The position numbers and the translations under genes were made by a program. From NCBI GenBank assembly GCA_021307315.1, contig JAJSPD010000001.1:1550001-1614000 (forward strand): DNA of 64,000 nucleotides. The letters run 5' to 3'. Below are positions 60,060-64,000 of this stretch, piece by piece. The notes under the pieces were generated by a model that did not search any database, was not told the DNA's origin, and saw nothing but the letters and a program-made list of their open reading frames with translations. Within the stretch, counting starts at the first letter, position 1. Every line of letters starts with the position of its first letter. Origin of the DNA: Bisporella sp. PMI_857 (lineage: Eukaryota > Ascomycota > Leotiomycetes > Helotiales > Helotiaceae).

Positions 60060-61499
60060 ATGGCCGCCTTAGATCGTGCATTGGATGAGATTGTATCTGA
60101 GAGACAAGTAAGCTACCACGATCCTGCTCTAAAGCTCAGCCTTGCGACCTGTAGCATGCAACATGGGGAGAGGACTGACATTTCATCCAGAGAGGCAGTG
60201 GCCATCGGGGACGACGTGGGGGACGCAGGAATGACTTCCCTCGAGATGGCATAAGAAAGGTACATTGCCATTACCTGGTTTCAATCTTCTTCCGCTAATC
60301 TACGCAGGTTCATACACCTCCTCCTCAACCCTCATAACTACACATTCCGGATCGCGAATCTCCTTGGAGCAATTATCGGTGCTCGATGCCTCGTTGCGGT
60401 CCAGAGAAGTACATTTTGAATACATCGCTAACACAGCCCTCCTTCATTATACACAGTCGTACAGAGAAGACGCCACAAATATTGATTCGTAAGTGTCTTG
60501 GGATCCCATAGCGAGCAACATCTGATCAATTCCAGCGATTGGGTCCATGATAAATTTGAAAATGAGTGTAAGATTGACTCACCTATTGACTGTGGCGTTA
60601 TGCTAACAAAGTCAAGCAGCACGCCGCCCTGCTCGTGCAGAGAGAAATTATTCGCGCGAACCAGCACAGTATGCACAAGAATTCCTACTTCCATATCCAC
60701 AGCTGATCCAGGAAGCAGTGATTCCAACAGCGCTAAGCTTCGGGTCGAGAATCTACATTACGATTTGACCGAGGATGACCTAGATGTATGAACGATTTGA
60801 GATCAAGAATACAGTGGCATTGGACTGACAAAAGTATTTAGGACTTGTTCAATCGAATTGGACCCGTATTGAAGACAGCTCTTACATATGATCGTGCTGG
60901 CCGCTCCGAGGGAGTCGCATACATCACCTACGAGCATGCTGAAGACGCAAAGAAGGCCATTCGAGATTTTGATGGTGCAAATGCGAAAGGTACGAAAGCA
61001 TCAGCATGAGGCTTGATATACGATCTAATACAGAACAGGTCAGCCTATTCGTGTAATTTCAATTCCGTCGGGCCCTTCTGGCCGCGGACCTAGAAACCCT
61101 TTCGATTCTGCCAATGTTCGCTCTAGACCGCTGGAATCACGTATCACACGCACTCGCTCCATGTCTCCCGTCCGCCATTCCGACGTGTCTGGCCCAGCCC
61201 CATCCAATGTCGACCGCTATGTCCCCGGTGGCAGACGCTCCCGTAGTCCATTGCCGCGTCGCCGAGAAGGCAGACCCCCTGGAGCCAGACGAGATAGAGG
61301 AGACAGACGTGGTCGGGGCCGTGGTGAAAGAGGGGGTCGTGGAAAAGAGGGGCTTGCGAGAGACGGAAGACCTAAAAAGACCCAAGAAGAATTGGATGCT
61401 GAGATGGAGGACTATTGGGGAGGCAAGACGAATGGAGAATCAACTGGGGAGGCGGCTCCAGCGGCACCAGTTGAGGATGATACAGATATGATCGAGTAA
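60060..61499 (+). CDS. RRM protein of the ALY/REF/Yra1 type (mRNA export adaptor)
   Basis: Couples mRNA packaging to export by bridging RNA, the helicase Sub2/UAP56 and the exporter. Seven exons: 60060-60107, 60191-60259, 60457-60488, 60536-60565, 60641-60785, 60842-60989, 61039-61499; all phases close to 310 aa. The N-terminal helix MAALDRALDEIVSERQ is the UAP56-binding motif. Exon 2 is an Arg/Gly box (RGSGHRGRRGGRR). DSDWVHDKFENE is a conserved linker. The RRM lies at roughly 95-170 with RNP2 LRVENLHY and RNP1 RSEGVAYITY. The C-terminus has RSRSPLPRRREG, an RGG-rich stretch, and the DGRPKKTQEELDAEMEDYW tail typical of the C-box that also contacts UAP56. An alternative acceptor at 60619 would add seven residues in frame. 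Confidence 0.9.
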
Positions 61500-63018
61500 A
61501 CATTTTGTCGCTGAGTCTGTAAGATATACTTATAGAGGGTTCTGAGTTCTCCGTTCTGGGAATGCATCGATTTACGGGAGTTAGCCATGTTCCATCAATA
61601 CACTCGAGTCTCCAAAACCTTCGATGTCTACGGCGTGTACATATAACATTGTTAGATATAATTCTTCCTAGCGCTTTCTAATCACATCCAACGAACGCGT
61701 AATAATACACATCAAATCTCAAGTATTCCAGCATTCATATCCATGATCAGTTCAGGTCCTCATTCCGCCAAGATACACCCAGTCATGAACCTCTTATCCA
61801 CATCACCTTCTATAGAGAAATAAGTATACACGTTATCAGTAATGCATACACAAAGCCAAACCCACATCTCTCCCCTACCACCCAAACACTCTCATCCATG
61901 AACGTCCAAGTCATGATAATAAACCTATACATGCCCATTACCGCTACCTACCGCGCTTAGAACAAATCAACACGCTTTCCATCAAGTCCACAAAAATACC
62001 CATAAGAAACCACCGTCTATATCCCAACAGCGTATTTTCCCCACCTATCCATCCCATCCCATCGCCTCGCACTCACGTCTCGAGGTCCTCCATCTACGGC
62101 TCAGGACGGGTAGACCGATTCGTCATGCATGCTGCTCCGTCCCTGGTATATTGCTTATGCCCCGCGGTTCTTGTCGGTGCGCTATATATAGGGCGCAAAA
62201 CTCTTTTCACGACTCCATTGTCGGACCTCTTAGTTCTAGAGTTATGCCAGCTCGGAATATCCTAGGCTTAGCATACCGGTAAGGGTCACCAGGATTGGAT
62301 GTTGATATGAGGCTTCATCGTAGGTCTCGGAAAGATGGATTGAAGCATGACTTAGATATTTGTTCTTTTGGTGTGGAGGCTACGTGGAGTGGTGTTTAGT
62401 GATGCTGTGCCTGATTTGCAAGCACCACAGGGGTTGTTCAGATATTGAAGGGGAAATGCGATATCGGATGGCCTTGTCTCAGGATGGTACCTCTTTCGAG
62501 CTGTCTGCTTGAGGTGTCAGAGATGCAAATTCATTGAAGAAGTTGCAATGCTAGCCATGACAGATTTTAGGGGAAACGTTTCCTATACTGGTTTTTCTAA
62601 AAGTACTGCGAGATCAGGACGCCCATGGTACTTTTGAGCCTCACTGTTACAAAGCTTGCGGCAGGGAGAAGATGGGACTTTCATTAAGAAAAGGTATGGC
62701 GGTTTCGATCTCATTCCGAGGACAGCTTTCATTTTCGCCGAGCGGTCATTGCAATACTTATGCACTCAAGCTGGAGTACAATAATCGATGCATAACATAA
62801 TCTGGTGCATGAGAAGACCTGACGACTAATCTTGTTCATGGGTTGGAATATGTACCATGCCAGGAACATGATGCGCCGCTGTGGTCTGGCACATTTAAGA
62901 AAGCCGTTTGTAGCAGACAGCGAAGTGGTATTCCAGTCCGTAGACATTTATCTTTTCCTATAACACAATTCGTACAGCTCAACCATTCGCTTACATATTT
63001 CACTGATTATGTTAACGG
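61500..63018. other. 1.5-kb intergenic region
   Basis: Convergent 3' ends. Short frames only; nothing supported. Pyrimidine/A-rich sequence between about 61700 and 62080. Confidence 0.5.
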
Positions 63019-64000
63019 CTATACATGCGAGTAATTCCCATTTGATGTGATGATATCCTCCGTACTCGATGTTTCAAAATTCTTTGTGACCGTTATACCG
63101 AACTTGTTTTTCTTGCTAAAGTTATCGCCCTCGTTATTGTCGGCAGCGATCGAGCCAAGATGGAAAGAATTGGGATCCTTCCGACCAAGCCTTGCAGACA
63201 AATTTGCTCGTGGTGTCATGCCGCTGTTCTTGTCGTTGGTGTCGTAGCCGTAGGAGGAGAAGACACCGGGGAAGTGTTTTCGGATGAAAGGTTTGAGGAC
63301 GACGACCGAGGCACATGCTATACCGATGTTGAGCTCGACGGATCTGTTACCGAAGCTAGAGGTTAGCGAAGGTTCTCAATTTAAAGGGGGGGGGGAGTCT
63401 ATGGCTTGTGTGGCGACTTACGACCAGACTGCAGCTCGGCCCTGGGTGTACCCAACGTCGGGGTTGTTTTGAAGAGACATGATATAGGTTATGCGAACTA
63501 TACAAATGACGGTAACGCTAGGCATAGTCAGTGGACTGTAGGATATATAAATTGTGTTTGCATTACTCACAAGATACTCGTTGAGAAGATAGCGCTAAGT
63601 GCCAGCTTCTGCTTCAGAGGCATCTTGAGTTGATAGACCATCGGAATCGGCATCGCAATAGCCAAAAAGTCGGTGATAATGTTGAGTATTGCTTGCCAAA
63701 GGCCACATTGGTTCAAGCACTCACCAGCCGCTGTGCCTTTTATTGGACGGCATGGATAGGCGATGATGAGTATAATCGCCATGGTGTATGCGAAGATTGC
63801 GAAGGCGAGGAAGTATATGATGGAGCGAAACCATATTGCCTTGTTCAGTCTGTGCAAACTATATGCCATATGATTAGCCTCATACGCCTTTATGAGAGAG
63901 AGAAAGATAAAGCATACAGTACTAAGAATGAAAGCTTCGTAAAAGCGGGAGCCCAGATATATGTTGTACAAATGCCTACGAGATACTACAATAATATTAG
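63019..64000 (-). CDS. rhodopsin-domain (Pth11/SAT4-type) integral membrane protein, 5' end outside window
   Basis: Partial: the N-terminal membrane segments lie beyond the right edge. Visible minus-strand exons: from the edge (acceptor ATTGTAG near 63987) to 63571, 63517-63422 and 63343-63019, with introns of 53 and 78 nt. The visible part has membrane helices (SIIYFLAFAIFAYTMAIILII, AILNIITDFLAIAMPIPMV, KLALSAIFSTSIFVTVICIV), the family landmark PCRPIKG after a helix, the DFLAIAMPIPMVYQLKMPLKQK loop, NPDVGYTQGRAAVW, and SVELNIGIACASVVVLKPFIRK before a polar cytosolic tail. These fit fungal rhodopsin-domain proteins, related to Pth11-like receptors. A further intron inside the first visible exon (about 63855-63915, around a GTATGC donor) is possible. 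A G/C homopolymer of nine bases lies in the last intron. Confidence 0.85.

Noticed and set aside
60308..60334. Possible extra exon reading VHTPPPQPS in the Yra1-type gene
   Set aside because: A good acceptor precedes it but there is no GT donor after it (only ATAACT), and joining exon 2 directly to 60457 keeps frame.

Overview
The window reads as nuclear DNA of a filamentous ascomycete (Pezizomycotina; Leotiomycetes is a plausible guess, not shown by the sequence). Genes carry one to six short introns (about 42-80 nt, GTAAGT-like donors, CTAAC-like branch sites, YAG acceptors). The gene content fits: a suicide-type THI4 behind a fungal TPP riboswitch, a secreted CSab defensin precursor, a germinal-centre kinase, VAN1, a rhodopsin-domain (Pth11/SAT4-type) membrane protein, and Ser/Pro-rich hyphal proteins. 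Exon coordinates come from reading splice sites by eye and checking that every phase closes.

Layout. 0.9-8.3 kb: APN1 DNA-repair nuclease (-), the THI4 riboswitch and THI4 (+), an Old Yellow Enzyme oxidoreductase (+), and a 61-residue Cys-rich protein (-) split over three tiny exons. 10-16 kb is accessory: a BTB protein, a three-exon defensin gene (-), a secreted But2-like protein and an unknown protein. 17-22.5 kb is a decaying catabolic island: an M20 N-carbamoyl-amidohydrolase pseudogene, an intact dihydropyrimidinase/hydantoinase, and a broken FAD monooxygenase pseudogene, all on the plus strand.

22.9-44.8 kb is mainly housekeeping: URA6 UMP kinase with a membrane-targeting N-terminus, eIF3m, the proteasome adaptor ECM29, a UBA-UAS-UBX Cdc48 adaptor divergent from ECM29, a GCKIII kinase, an unknown protein, a possible small split gene, the peroxisomal E2 PEX4, and the Golgi mannosyltransferase VAN1. 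47-54 kb holds two low-complexity proteins and a secreted Pro/His-rich protein with an ambiguous last intron, plus a 24-G tract. 54.1-57.3 kb is a gene-poor stretch with microsatellites and inverted repeats. 57.3-61.5 kb has an unknown conserved protein and a seven-exon Yra1/ALY-type RRM protein. The right edge cuts a rhodopsin-domain membrane protein.

The items most worth follow-up are the defensin gene, the riboswitch whose P4/P5 region can pair with its own 5' splice site, the half-dead hydantoin/pyrimidine island around a healthy enzyme, the hidden 61-aa Cys-rich gene, and the two possible URA6 starts.
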